Source: Deltaproteobacteria bacterium
Lineage (GTDB): Bacteria; Desulfobacterota; Binatia; UBA9968
Assembly: GCA_023250515.1 (NCBI GenBank)
Contig: JAHFAO010000010.1
Location: 1-34,356 of the forward strand
Reading direction: 5' to 3'
DNA: 34,356 bases
The translations under genes and the position numbers were made by a program. Below are positions 16,840 through 23,409 of the stretch, piece by piece. The notes beneath the pieces are model-generated. The model saw only the letters and a list, made by a program, of their open reading frames with translations, had not been told where the DNA came from and searched no databases. The first letter of the stretch is position 1. Every line of letters starts with the position of its first letter.

Positions 16840-16857
16840 TTATTATGATAAATGACG
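16834..16857. promoter_or_regulatory. Perfect inverted repeat over the amidohydrolase start codon
   Basis: CGTCATTTAT (16834-16843) and ATAAATGACG (16848-16857) are a perfect 10-bp inverted repeat around TATG. On the minus strand its inner half contains the first ATG (16839-16837) and ends just before the second ATG (16833). It could be a repressor operator or an mRNA hairpin that hides the first start codon. Confidence 0.55.
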
Positions 16858-16976
16858 ACAAACATGTCAAAAAAAGCTACCTCTGTTCTTTGGCGTTTTG
16901 CCTTCAACAGAATCACTCAGCGTTGCGTTTTGAATCCATCGGCTGTAGGGTCATGAGAGATCCTTGGAGGTAGACG

Positions 16977-17252
16977 ATGGCCAAGAACCCGACTAAAATC
17001 CCGGTAAGCGACCTTAAACAAGATCCATCTGCAACCCTCAAACGCGTCCGAAAATCCAAAGGTCCCTTGATCGTGACTCAGCGCGGCAGACCTGCTGCGG
17101 TGATGCTGAGTGTGGACGCTTACGAAAAAGGCAAGCAAGAGCGTGAAATCCTCAAACTCCTTGCTCGGGGTGAAAGAGAGATCGCTGTTGGCAAAGGATT
17201 CGATCTTGACGACGTGTTAGCTGAAGCTGACGAGCTTCTCTCTGAAGCGTGA
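16977..17252 (+). CDS. Type II antitoxin, Phd/YefM family
   Basis: A 91-residue antitoxin with the Phd/YefM N-terminal DNA-binding fold: IPVSDLKQDPSATLKRVRKS (8-27) followed by GPLIVTQRGRPAAVMLSVDAYE (29-50). The acidic C-terminal tail (about 68-91, GKGFDLDDVLAEADELLSEA) would wrap the toxin. TTGGAGG precedes the ATG. The stop TGA overlaps the GTG of the following ParE/RelE-type toxin reading frame (GTGA), the usual arrangement for such operons. Because the toxin gene carries a nonsense codon, the antitoxin is now either an orphan or kept for its DNA-binding role. Confidence 0.88.
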   Translation: MAKNPTKIPVSDLKQDPSATLKRVRKSKGPLIVTQRGRPAAVMLSVDAYEKGKQEREILKLLARGEREIAVGKGFDLDDVLAEADELLSEA

Positions 17253-17536
17253 GAGTAAGGTTTACACCGAGTGGGCGGTCCCAGTTTCTTGGAGCATTAA
17301 CGTACATCCGAAGAGACAATCCTCTGGCCGCTTAAAGATTCCGCGAGCGGGCCGAACAAGTTCTGAAGAGGCTCGAACGCTTTCCAAATTCGGGAAGGCG
17401 TTTGCCGGAGTTTCCAGATTTACCACATCGAGAGGTTGTTGTTGCGCCTTACCGGTTTTTCTATCGGGTGCAGAGAGCGGCAGTCGTTCCGTCGAGTTCC
17501 AAAACGGTCGAAGGTGGGAAACACCCACTGGTTTGA
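17249..17536 (+). pseudogene. ParE/RelE-family toxin gene interrupted by a nonsense codon
   Basis: From the GTG overlapping the antitoxin stop, one frame of 96 codons reads VRVRFTPSGRSQFLGALTYI then RRDNPLAA, TAA at codon 29 (17333-17335), then RFRERAEQVLKRLERFPNSG, RRLPEFPDLPHREVVVAPYR and FFYRVQ. Both sides of the stop are clear ParE/RelE toxin sequence in the same frame. The last about 23 codons (RAAVVPSSSKTVEGG...) do not resemble the usual final strand TVWIVAVWHGAQ, so a second lesion near 17465 is likely. A single substitution from CAA or from another sense codon could have created the TAA. The gene is almost surely non-functional unless the stop is read through or is a sequencing error. 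Confidence 0.8.
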
Positions 17537-17568
17537 CTTGCCCCTCCCCATCTGCTACTTGTTTCTAA

Positions 17569-17668
17569 ATGCTAGGGGTGTCTGCCAACGGCGGACTGAG
17601 AGCTCGATATTATAACAATCGGGTAACCCTCTGAACCTGATCCGGATAGTGCCGGCGTAGGGAAGCGT
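17569..17668 (+). ncRNA. TPP riboswitch (THI element)
   Basis: The conserved THI-box core is plain: GGGGTG (17575-17580), CTGAGA (17596-17601), ACCCTCTGAACCTGATCCGG (17626-17645) and the GCCGGCGTAGGGAAG end (17651-17665). ATGCT (17569-17573) pairs with AGCGT (17664-17668) to form P1. It binds thiamine pyrophosphate in the nascent mRNA and lies about 50 nt upstream of a terminator and 105 nt upstream of thiS, so it should repress thiS-thiG-thiE when TPP is plentiful. Confidence 0.95.
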
Positions 17669-17718
17669 GAAAGTCACTGTCCCGCCTCCAGATAGATCAG
17701 CAGCGGGGCCAACTTAAG

Positions 17719-17768
17719 ACCGTATTCCCTGGCCACTCTATGTGGTCATGTCGGATACGGTTTTTTTA
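17719..17768 (+). terminator. Rho-independent terminator of the TPP riboswitch expression platform
   Basis: ACCGTAT (17719-17725) pairs with ATACGGT (17755-17761), with a second inner stem TGGCCAC/GTGGTCA (17730-17736 and 17743-17749), followed by a run of T to 17767. It stands between the TPP aptamer and thiS and is the evident premature terminator. The T-run ends only about 5 nt before the thiS GTG. Confidence 0.85.
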
Positions 17769-17772
17769 TTAG

Positions 17773-17973
17773 GTGATTATCCATATCAATGGGGAAAAAA
17801 GAGAAATTGCAGGGGGGCTAAACATAGCCCAGCTCCTCGGGCAGTTGGGGATTCGTCCCGGCAGGGTAGTCGTCGAACTAAACCGGGACGTCCTTTCCCG
17901 TGAGGCCCACGACAAGACCTTCTTACAAGAAGGGGACATAATCGAAATTGTCAACTTTGTCGGTGGGGGATAG
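17773..17973 (+). CDS. thiS: Sulfur carrier protein ThiS
   Basis: A 66-residue ubiquitin-like protein that carries sulfur as a C-terminal thiocarboxylate for thiazole formation. It starts at GTG 17773 (IIHINGEKREI), contains RPGRVVVELNRDVLSRE (28-44) and the EGDIIEIVNFVGGG tail ending in the Gly-Gly that is activated by ThiF. ThiF is not in the window. No Shine-Dalgarno separates the terminator T-run from the GTG, so initiation may depend on disruption of the terminator hairpin. First gene of the thi operon, 17 nt before thiG. Confidence 0.93.
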   Translation: MIIHINGEKREIAGGLNIAQLLGQLGIRPGRVVVELNRDVLSREAHDKTFLQEGDIIEIVNFVGGG

Positions 17974-17990
17974 GGCATAAGAGGTGAAAG

Positions 17991-18764
17991 ATGAATGACC
18001 TTTTTAAGCTAGCCGACAAAAGCTACAAGTCTCGTCTCATTGTGGGGACAGGAAAATATAAAGACTTTCGCGAGACTCGAAAGGCCATCGAGGCTTCAGG
18101 AGCAGAGATTGTTACCGTCGCCGTGCGCCGGGTCAATATCACAGACCCCAACAAGGAGAATCTCCTCGACTATATCGATCCCAAGAAATATACCATATTG
18201 CCCAACACTGCTGGCTGCTACACTGCCGAAGAGGCCGTCCGGGCCTGTCGTCTAGCGCGTGAGGCAGGGGTAGGCAATATGGTCAAACTGGAGGTTATTG
18301 GAGACGAAAGGACCCTTTTTCCGGACATCCCTGTTACCCTTGAGGCCGCACGAGTCCTGATTAAAGAAGGCTTTATTGTCTTACCTTATATCAACGATGA
18401 CACAGTGGCGGCAAAAAAACTCCAAGAAATGGGATGCGCTGCCGTGATGCCCTTGGCGGCACCGATTGGCTCAGGTCTGGGAATTCGCAATCCCTACAAT
18501 ATTCGGATCATCTTAGAGCAAGCCACGGTTCCCGTGATTGTCGATGCTGGGGTAGGCACTGCCTCTGATGCCTCCATAGCCATGGAGCTGGGTTGCGACG
18601 GGGTATTGATGAACTCGGCTATTGCTGGCGCCAAGGATCCGCTCTTGATGGCGGAGGCGATGAAGCTAGCTGTAGAGGCTGGAAGAAAAGCCTTCCTGGC
18701 GGGGCGGATCCCGAAAAAACTCTACGCCACCGCCTCGAGCCCGCTGGAAGGCATCCTGGGTTAA
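17991..18764 (+). CDS. thiG: Thiazole synthase ThiG
   Basis: A 257-residue TIM-barrel enzyme that forms the thiazole phosphate of thiamine from deoxyxylulose 5-phosphate, dehydroglycine and ThiS-thiocarboxylate. Key regions: [13 protein letters not shown] (14-26), VAVRRVNI (43-50), [13 protein letters not shown] (72-84), MVKLEVIGD with the Schiff-base Lys99, [19 protein letters not shown] and [23 protein letters not shown]. Length and motifs are typical. GAGGTG lies before the ATG. It is followed 8 nt later by the probable TTG start of thiE. The enzyme for dehydroglycine (ThiH or ThiO) is not nearby. Confidence 0.96.
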   Translation: MNDLFKLADKSYKSRLIVGTGKYKDFRETRKAIEASGAEIVTVAVRRVNITDPNKENLLDYIDPKKYTILPNTAGCYTAEEAVRACRLAREAGVGNMVKLEVIGDERTLFPDIPVTLEAARVLIKEGFIVLPYINDDTVAAKKLQEMGCAAVMPLAAPIGSGLGIRNPYNIRIILEQATVPVIVDAGVGTASDASIAMELGCDGVLMNSAIAGAKDPLLMAEAMKLAVEAGRKAFLAGRIPKKLYATASSPLEGILG

Positions 18765-18772
18765 AATCTCCT

Positions 18773-19405
18773 TTGCGATCACGCTTCCCTAACTTTGATC
18801 TTTACCTGGTCACAGACCGGAACGAGACTCAGGGAAGAGACCTGCTCTGGGTTCTTCAACGGGCGTTGGACGGCGGGGTAAGGGCTGTTCAGCTCAGAGA
18901 GAAAGACCTTGGCGGTCGGGAACTCTTTGTTCTCGCTGAAAAGATCAAAACGATTTGTGAGCACTATGACGCGGGCCTCTTTATCAATGACCGCATCGAC
19001 GTCGCTCAAGGAGTCGACGCGGATGGGGTTCAATTGGGAAACGCCTCAATTCCTATCGAAGTCGTCCGAGATCTTCTCGGACCAAGAAAACTGATCGGGG
19101 CCTCCACCCACTCCATAAAAGAAGCGCAAGAGGCTGAGCGGGCAGGAGCCGATTTCGTTCTGTTTGGACCGGTATATTTCACTCCCTCCAAAGCCATCTA
19201 CGGAAAGCCTCAGGGCCTTGCCCACTTGAAAGAAGTGGTGGAAATAATTTCCCTTCCCGTTTATGCTATCGGAGGAATCAAGCCAGAGAATATACCTGAG
19301 GTAAAAGAAACCGGCATCCGAGGGGTTGCCCTGATCTCTGCAATCTTAAGCGCTCTCGACCCGCGGGCGGCCGCACAAGAGATGCTTAGACTCCTGAAGG
19401 GGTAA
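18773..19405 (+). CDS. thiE: Thiamine-phosphate synthase ThiE
   Basis: A 210-residue TIM-barrel enzyme that joins the pyrimidine pyrophosphate and thiazole phosphate to give thiamine phosphate. Motifs are DLYLVTDR (10-17), VQLREKD (about 39-45), LFINDR (about 66-71), GVQLG, IGASTHS, GADFVLFGPVYFTPSK and YAIGGI near the phosphate-binding end. The start is uncertain: no ATG exists at the expected place. TTG 18773 gives the normal length and avoids overlap with thiG; the only in-frame ATG upstream (18593) would add 60 residues encoded inside thiG. The next gene begins 5 nt after the stop. Confidence 0.92.
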   Translation: MRSRFPNFDLYLVTDRNETQGRDLLWVLQRALDGGVRAVQLREKDLGGRELFVLAEKIKTICEHYDAGLFINDRIDVAQGVDADGVQLGNASIPIEVVRDLLGPRKLIGASTHSIKEAQEAERAGADFVLFGPVYFTPSKAIYGKPQGLAHLKEVVEIISLPVYAIGGIKPENIPEVKETGIRGVALISAILSALDPRAAAQEMLRLLKG

Positions 19406-19410
19406 ATCGC

Positions 19411-19716
19411 ATGAAAGAGATGGCGCAAGAAGTTTTAGAGTACTTTCGGGAGAACCTTGTGGCCGCCCTCGTCATCGCCCTTTTTGCTGGCTTTGCTGCC
19501 AGCAAAACCGTAGCGCATGGGGAAAAGGGTAACTTCGTTCTCTACCTAATTGTTGGGCTGTTGGGTTCTTTCCTGGGACAATACGCCATGCTCTACTTTG
19601 GCCTTAAGGAAACTATGGAGGAGCTAGCCGCCTTCCGCCTTTTCTTCGATTTCCTTGCCGCATATATCGGCTCTTTTATCCTGGCCGCTCTTATTCATTT
19701 CATCAAACCCAACTGA
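19411..19716 (+). CDS. Small membrane protein, possibly transglycosylase-associated (GlsB/YeaQ/YmgE-like)
   Basis: A 101-residue protein with an amphipathic N-terminus (MKEMAQEVLEYFREN) and three hydrophobic segments at about 16-32, 42-63 and 77-97. The pattern of a Gly-rich first segment (ALFAGFAASKT), a GEKGN turn and then LYLIVGLLGSFLGQY resembles the GlsB/YeaQ/YmgE family of small stress-linked membrane proteins, but similarity is by eye and weak. GAAGGGG precedes the ATG and only 5 nt separate it from thiE, so it is probably translated from the thi transcript. A link to thiamine uptake cannot be shown. Confidence 0.6.
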   Translation: MKEMAQEVLEYFRENLVAALVIALFAGFAASKTVAHGEKGNFVLYLIVGLLGSFLGQYAMLYFGLKETMEELAAFRLFFDFLAAYIGSFILAALIHFIKPN

Positions 19717-19760
19717 GCCCACTCTGGCTCAGTCCGTAGAGCAAGTGGCTTTAAAAGCGC
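19717..19760 (+). other. tRNA-like 5' fragment
   Basis: Directly after the stop of the small membrane protein gene comes GCCCACTCTGGCTCAGTCCG followed by TAGAGCAAGTGG. The D-arm part matches the tRNA-Thr at 20369 in 16 of 18 bases. No matching anticodon arm, T-arm or acceptor 3' strand follows, so it is not a functional tRNA. It may be a relic of a broken tRNA gene, or chance resemblance. Confidence 0.35.
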
Positions 19761-20152
19761 CGTCCAGACCTGGAATCCTCATAGCCCTCCTGATATCCAC
19801 GCTTTCTTCCTTCCTCATAGCGTTCACGACGGCCACGCTCCAAGCCTTCCTGATAACCGTCCGAATATCCCTGGTCATATGTGTCACGAGGAGCTGGGGG
19901 AGGCGGATAATACACGGCTGGAGGTGGATAATAGTAGATCACGCGTGAAGGCGGAGGGGCAATGAGAACTCGATCCAGAATGATGCCCGTCACAACACCG
20001 CCCAAAACTCCGGCAGCGATGGCTCCTCCGTTATTATGGTGATGCCTGACCACGACCACGTTACGGTGATGGCCACGGCCCCAGTGACCGGCAAAGGCTG
20101 AGCTAGGAACCATAAGCAGGACTAATATGACTACAAAACGAACGATTTTCAT
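19751..20152 (-). CDS. Exported His/Tyr/Pro-rich protein with glycine zipper
   Basis: A 133-residue predicted cell-envelope protein. Residues 1-21 are a clear Sec signal peptide ending SSAFA. Then follow a His-rich stretch GHWGRGHHRNVVVVRHHH (22-39), a glycine-zipper segment GGAIAAGVLGGVVTGIIL (42-59), a Tyr/Pro tract YYYPPPAVYYPPPP (about 73-86) and a charged tail with repeated GYxxGYxEG units (about 94-130). Similar low-complexity small proteins are common in proteobacterial envelopes, without known function. AGGGAGAG precedes the ATG. The histidines could bind metal, and the zipper could sit in the outer membrane; both are inference. It is convergent with the thi operon. Confidence 0.7.
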   Translation of the reverse strand: MKIVRFVVILVLLMVPSSAFAGHWGRGHHRNVVVVRHHHNNGGAIAAGVLGGVVTGIILDRVLIAPPPSRVIYYYPPPAVYYPPPPAPRDTYDQGYSDGYQEGLERGRRERYEEGRKRGYQEGYEDSRSGRRF

Positions 20153-20300
20153 GGGCCTACTCTCCCTTAAATTTTGATGTCAGCCCAACCTCCCATTCCG
20201 TGCGTCTAAATTGATCACATCTTTGATACGGAAGCAAGAGGCCTGGAAATGCAAATGCCCTCGCCTGGGGCAATGCGATCGTCAAACGAACCCACGGGAG

Positions 20301-20330
20301 TTGTGGCAGAGCGGGACTCTCTGATAGAAT
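20301..20330 (+). promoter_or_regulatory. Probable tRNA-Thr promoter
   Basis: TTGTGG (20301-20306), an 18-nt spacer and TAGAAT (20325-20330) lie 38 nt before the tRNA. The -10 has five of six consensus bases; the -35 is weak. The distance suits a short 5' leader removed by RNase P. Confidence 0.4.
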
Positions 20331-20368
20331 CCGTGTAATTTCAGATAAGCTGCCGGTAAGAAATGTGA

Positions 20369-20444
<76 letters not shown>

Positions 20445-20499
20445 ATCCTTTTTCGTTGTATTTGCCAGAATTCTGTCAACAGGATATACCACCTGCAGA

Positions 20500-20529
20500 T
20501 TGACAATATGACTAGACCAGGACTATATT
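20500..20529 (+). promoter_or_regulatory. Strong promoter of the Phd-VapC operon
   Basis: TTGACA (20500-20505), an 18-nt spacer and TATATT (20524-20529) match 11 of 12 consensus bases. A start about 7 nt past the -10 falls on the antitoxin ATG at 20536, and there is no Shine-Dalgarno between, so the transcript is predicted to be leaderless. The promoter lies inside the cassette, so it travels with it. Confidence 0.65.
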
Positions 20530-20535
20530 AAGACC

Positions 20536-20787
20536 ATGAATACAGTAAATGTGGCCACGTTGAAAGAAAAGCTCAGCTATTACCTTAAGCTGGTGAAAGA
20601 GGGACAGGAAGTCGTGGTCACGTCTCACCGGCACCGGGTTGCCCGTATCCTGCCCGCATCTGTACCCGACTCCCAGCTTACCGAGCCGTGTCGGCCCGTG
20701 AAGGATCTACTTAAGCTGAAAGGGGTAAGGCCCAGGCGCTCTGTCTCCGCTGTTAGAACACTCTTAGAAGATCGTCAGCACGGATGA
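20536..20787 (+). CDS. Type II antitoxin, Phd/YefM family (partner of VapC)
   Basis: An 83-residue antitoxin. MNTVNVATLKEKLSYYLKLV (1-20) and GQEVVVTSHRHRVARILPAS (23-42) form the Phd/YefM fold that binds its own operator; the basic/polar tail (43-83) ends in RTLLEDRQHG and would contact the toxin. No Shine-Dalgarno precedes the ATG, and the predicted transcription start coincides with it. The stop overlaps the toxin start as ATGA (20784-20787), implying coupled translation. Compared with the antitoxin at 16977, it shares the fold but pairs with a different toxin type. Confidence 0.9.
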   Translation: MNTVNVATLKEKLSYYLKLVKEGQEVVVTSHRHRVARILPASVPDSQLTEPCRPVKDLLKLKGVRPRRSVSAVRTLLEDRQHG

Positions 20788-21200
20788 TCGTGTATCTCGA
20801 CACGTCCGTGGTCTTGCGGGTACTTTTTCACGAGCAGAATCCGGTGAAGGTCTGGGGTAAGTGGGACAAGGCGTACAGCAGCAGCCTGTGGCGTGTCGAG
20901 GCGCTGAGAACCGTGGATCGTCTTCGGCTTTCCGGGAATCTTTCTGACGGAGAAGTCGCCGACCTGGCAAGGGATATCCGGATTGTTCACGAGACGCTGT
21001 CAATCCATCCGCTCAGTGACAGGATCCTGCAACGGGCAAGCGAGTCCTTCCCGACGGTTGTGGGAACCCTGGACGCCATTCATTTGGCCACGGCGTTAGC
21101 CATACGCGAATTTGACAAAGTAGACCTTTTCTTAACCCACGACCTCCGGCTCAAGACAGCCGCTCGAAGTCTTGGATTGGAAGTTCTTGGGGTCGCATGA
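20784..21200 (+). CDS. PIN-domain toxin (VapC family)
   Basis: A 138-residue PIN-domain ribonuclease. The acidic site is complete: Asp6 in MIVYLDTSVVLR, Glu39 in RVEALR, Asp97 in GTLDAIHLATAL and Asp120 in FLTHDLRL. VapC toxins cut tRNA or rRNA sites and are held inactive by the cognate antitoxin. It overlaps the antitoxin gene by 4 nt. Its TGA stop (21198-21200) uses G and A that belong to the right 21-bp direct repeat, so the frame ends exactly at the cassette border. Pairing of a VapC with a Phd-type antitoxin is common. Confidence 0.93.
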   Translation: MIVYLDTSVVLRVLFHEQNPVKVWGKWDKAYSSSLWRVEALRTVDRLRLSGNLSDGEVADLARDIRIVHETLSIHPLSDRILQRASESFPTVVGTLDAIHLATALAIREFDKVDLFLTHDLRLKTAARSLGLEVLGVA

Positions 21201-21219
21201 ATCCGGCGGGTGGCTCCAA
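21199..21219 (+). repeat. Direct repeat copy 2 (attR-like)
   Basis: Exact copy of 20425-20445, 774 nt downstream. The base before it (T versus C) and the base after it (A versus T) differ, fixing the repeat at 21 nt. No tRNA structure surrounds it. Confidence 0.9.
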
Positions 21220-21278
21220 AGTTTTTAAAGTTTCTCAAGATGAGAATGTGTTAAGACTGGAACAAAGGAGAGGCTCCA

Positions 21279-22790
21279 ATGCGTTCGAAACCTTCGGAAT
21301 CAATAGCGCCCTTTCGCCTTCTAGAAGCGACAATCGACGATATTCACAGGGCCTACAAATCGGGGCAGCTCACATCGCGCCAACTGGTCCAGATGTATCT
21401 TGATCGCATAGAGGCGTATGACAAGAAGGGACCCGCCCTTAACGCGATCATCACGGTAAATTCCAAGGCCCTCGAAGAGGCGGACCGGCTCGATGCCGCA
21501 TTCAAGGCGTCAGGCCTTGTGGGTCCGCTTCACGGGATTCCGGTGATTATGAAGGATCAGGGCGACGCCAAAGGTATGCCGACGACGTTGGGCTCGGTGT
21601 TGTTCAAGAACTACTACCCGGACAGAGACGCCTTTGTAGTGGAGAAACTGAAAAAAGCTGGAGCGATCATTTTAGCGAAGGCCACCCTTGGTGAATTAGG
21701 AGGCGGTGACACGCATGGCTCTCTTTTTGGATCGACACGGAACCCTTACGCGCTGGATCGAACGGTCGGTGGTTCCTCCGGCGGTTCCGCGGCGAGCGTC
21801 TCAGCAAACTTCGCGACGGTGGCAGTCGGACAGGAGGGCTTGGCATCCATTCGCAGGCCGTCGACCTGGAACTCCATCGCTGGGATGCGGCCCACGGCTG
21901 GCCTTGTGAGCCGCGGCGGTGTTTATGCCGGCTGGCCAGAAATCGCCGGTTCTCTCGGCCCGATGGCCCGCACGGTCAGCGACCTGGCCATCCTGTTGGA
22001 CGTCATGGTCGGGTATGATCCCGAGGATCCTCTTACATCAAAGGGCGTCGGCCATGTTCCAGACAGCTACACAAAATTCCTCGACAAAAACGGCCTGAAA
22101 GGAGCGCGCATCGGGATCTTGCGTGAGTCGATGGGTCTCGGCTCCGAGCCCGACTCGGAAGACTTCAAAAAAATCACGGCAGTTTTCGACAAAGCAGTTG
22201 CGGAACTTAAAGCCGCCGGAGCCGAGATCGTTGACCCGATCGTCATTCCAAAGCTAAAGGAGTTGCTCGCGAAACGAGCGGGAAGCCCCACCGGAGGAGA
22301 GGAATCGTTCAAGGTGTTCTTCGACAGGAGCGCCAATCCCCCATTCAAGTCTCGTGAGGAGGCAACGCGGTCGCCGGACTTCGCCAAAGTCGTCCGACGC
22401 TCGCAAGACCGATGGACGAGGTCCTCAGATGCAACCGGACATTATGAGTACCTTAAGGCGCAAGACGAGTTGATGATCAATCTGCTAAAGGTCATGGCAG
22501 ATAACAAACTGGACGCCATCGTGCACAAGGCTGTCGAGCACCAGCCGACGCTCATCAGCCAGGGGGTAAACCCGCCTTACGTCGACCAGAAGGGGGCCCC
22601 GCATTTGAACACGTTCTTAGTATTCGTTCCCACGATCGTGGTCCCTGCGGGATTTACGCGCGACAACCTTCCCGCCGGGATCAGCTTCCTGGGACGGCCC
22701 TACGACGATGGAACGATGATAAAACTGGCCTACTCGTATGAGCAAGCGACCCACCATCGCAGGCCGCCAGCTAGCACAACCCCGCTTTAA
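21279..22790 (+). CDS. Amidase signature family hydrolase
   Basis: A 503-residue cytosolic amidase with the Ser-cisSer-Lys triad: Lys92 in VIMKDQGD, Ser166 in the GGSSGGSAAS loop (164-172) and the nucleophile Ser190 in GLASIRRP, at the spacing seen in the family. The usual TDTGGSIR is changed to QEGLASIRR, which may affect oxyanion geometry or substrate. No GatB/GatC partners are present, so this is not a Glu-tRNA amidotransferase; the amide substrate is unknown. AAAGGAG precedes the ATG. It starts 59 nt after the attR-like repeat and opens a run of plus-strand catabolic-type genes. In an uninterrupted site it would lie just behind the tRNA-Thr gene. Confidence 0.9.
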   Translation: MRSKPSESIAPFRLLEATIDDIHRAYKSGQLTSRQLVQMYLDRIEAYDKKGPALNAIITVNSKALEEADRLDAAFKASGLVGPLHGIPVIMKDQGDAKGMPTTLGSVLFKNYYPDRDAFVVEKLKKAGAIILAKATLGELGGGDTHGSLFGSTRNPYALDRTVGGSSGGSAASVSANFATVAVGQEGLASIRRPSTWNSIAGMRPTAGLVSRGGVYAGWPEIAGSLGPMARTVSDLAILLDVMVGYDPEDPLTSKGVGHVPDSYTKFLDKNGLKGARIGILRESMGLGSEPDSEDFKKITAVFDKAVAELKAAGAEIVDPIVIPKLKELLAKRAGSPTGGEESFKVFFDRSANPPFKSREEATRSPDFAKVVRRSQDRWTRSSDATGHYEYLKAQDELMINLLKVMADNKLDAIVHKAVEHQPTLISQGVNPPYVDQKGAPHLNTFLVFVPTIVVPAGFTRDNLPAGISFLGRPYDDGTMIKLAYSYEQATHHRRPPASTTPL

Positions 22791-22847
22791 CGTGAGCCAT
22801 GAGACATTCTCCGCCATCCACGCAACAAGACTAAACGGGAGGCAGAG

Positions 22848-23177
22848 TTGAAATTCTACCGATTGTACACCGGCGACGACGGGCAATCTCACTTCGAGCC
22901 ACTGGACACGAGCGACGCTTCGAAGCTTTTTAACACCGTCCACTCAGTGAAAGGGCTCTTATTTAGAAAAGAGTTCGCGCCGCACATTCTTAACTGGCAT
23001 CGAGCGCCACGGCGCCGATGGGTCATTACCCTCTCGGGTACTGTCGATATCGGTATCGGCGACGGCACCACCATGACCTTCGGCCCCGGCGATCTATTCC
23101 TCGCCGAAGACGTCACCGGCCAAGGGCACACGGCGACACCGCACAATTGGGTCAGGGCCTACGTGCACATTGAATAA
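22848..23177 (+). CDS. Small cupin-domain protein
   Basis: A 109-residue single cupin. It starts at TTG 22848 behind GGGAGG; no ATG fits. The two cupin motifs are recognisable: WHRAPRRRWVITLSGTVDIGIGDG (about 51-74) and FGPGDLFLAEDVTGQGHTATP (about 79-99). His51 and His94 are possible metal ligands, but the complete His/Glu/His set of classical motif 1 is not present because RRR replaces the second His region. Cupins of this size act as isomerases, decarboxylases or sensors. It follows the amidase by 57 nt and is probably on the same transcript. Confidence 0.78.
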   Translation: MKFYRLYTGDDGQSHFEPLDTSDASKLFNTVHSVKGLLFRKEFAPHILNWHRAPRRRWVITLSGTVDIGIGDGTTMTFGPGDLFLAEDVTGQGHTATPHNWVRAYVHIE

Positions 23178-23334
23178 CTCTATTCCGAGAAGGAGGGCTT
23201 CTTTACCGAAATGGCGAAAAGACGCTTCTGCTCTTTCATCGTCAGGGCTACGCTTGTTTCCATCACCCGACATATTCACATTGCCGTTAACCTCTGACAG
23301 AGTTACTTTGCTACAACAACTCAAAAATCAACCG

Positions 23335-23363
23335 TTGACATAATACCCCATACCGGATATTTC
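23335..23363 (+). promoter_or_regulatory. Promoter candidate for the TPP-enzyme gene
   Basis: A perfect TTGACA (23335-23340), a 17-nt spacer and TATTTC (23358-23363) lie in the 232-nt gap after the cupin gene. The -35 is strong and the -10 modest. It suggests that the TPP-enzyme gene starts its own transcript. Confidence 0.5.
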
Positions 23364-23409
23364 TTGCCCAAAACAAGAGATGGGCAGAAGGAGCGATACT
23401 TCGACTCGC

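Noticed and set aside
18593-18772. 60-residue N-terminal extension of ThiE
   Set aside because: It would be translated from inside thiG in another frame, and ThiE proteins begin near the DLYLVTDR strand.
21197-21403. 68-codon frame starting on the attR-like repeat
   Set aside because: It overlaps the amidase start in another frame, and the amidase has the ribosome site.
21279-22790. Glutamyl-tRNA amidotransferase subunit A
   Set aside because: No gatB or gatC lies nearby, and the nucleophile loop differs from the GatA pattern.
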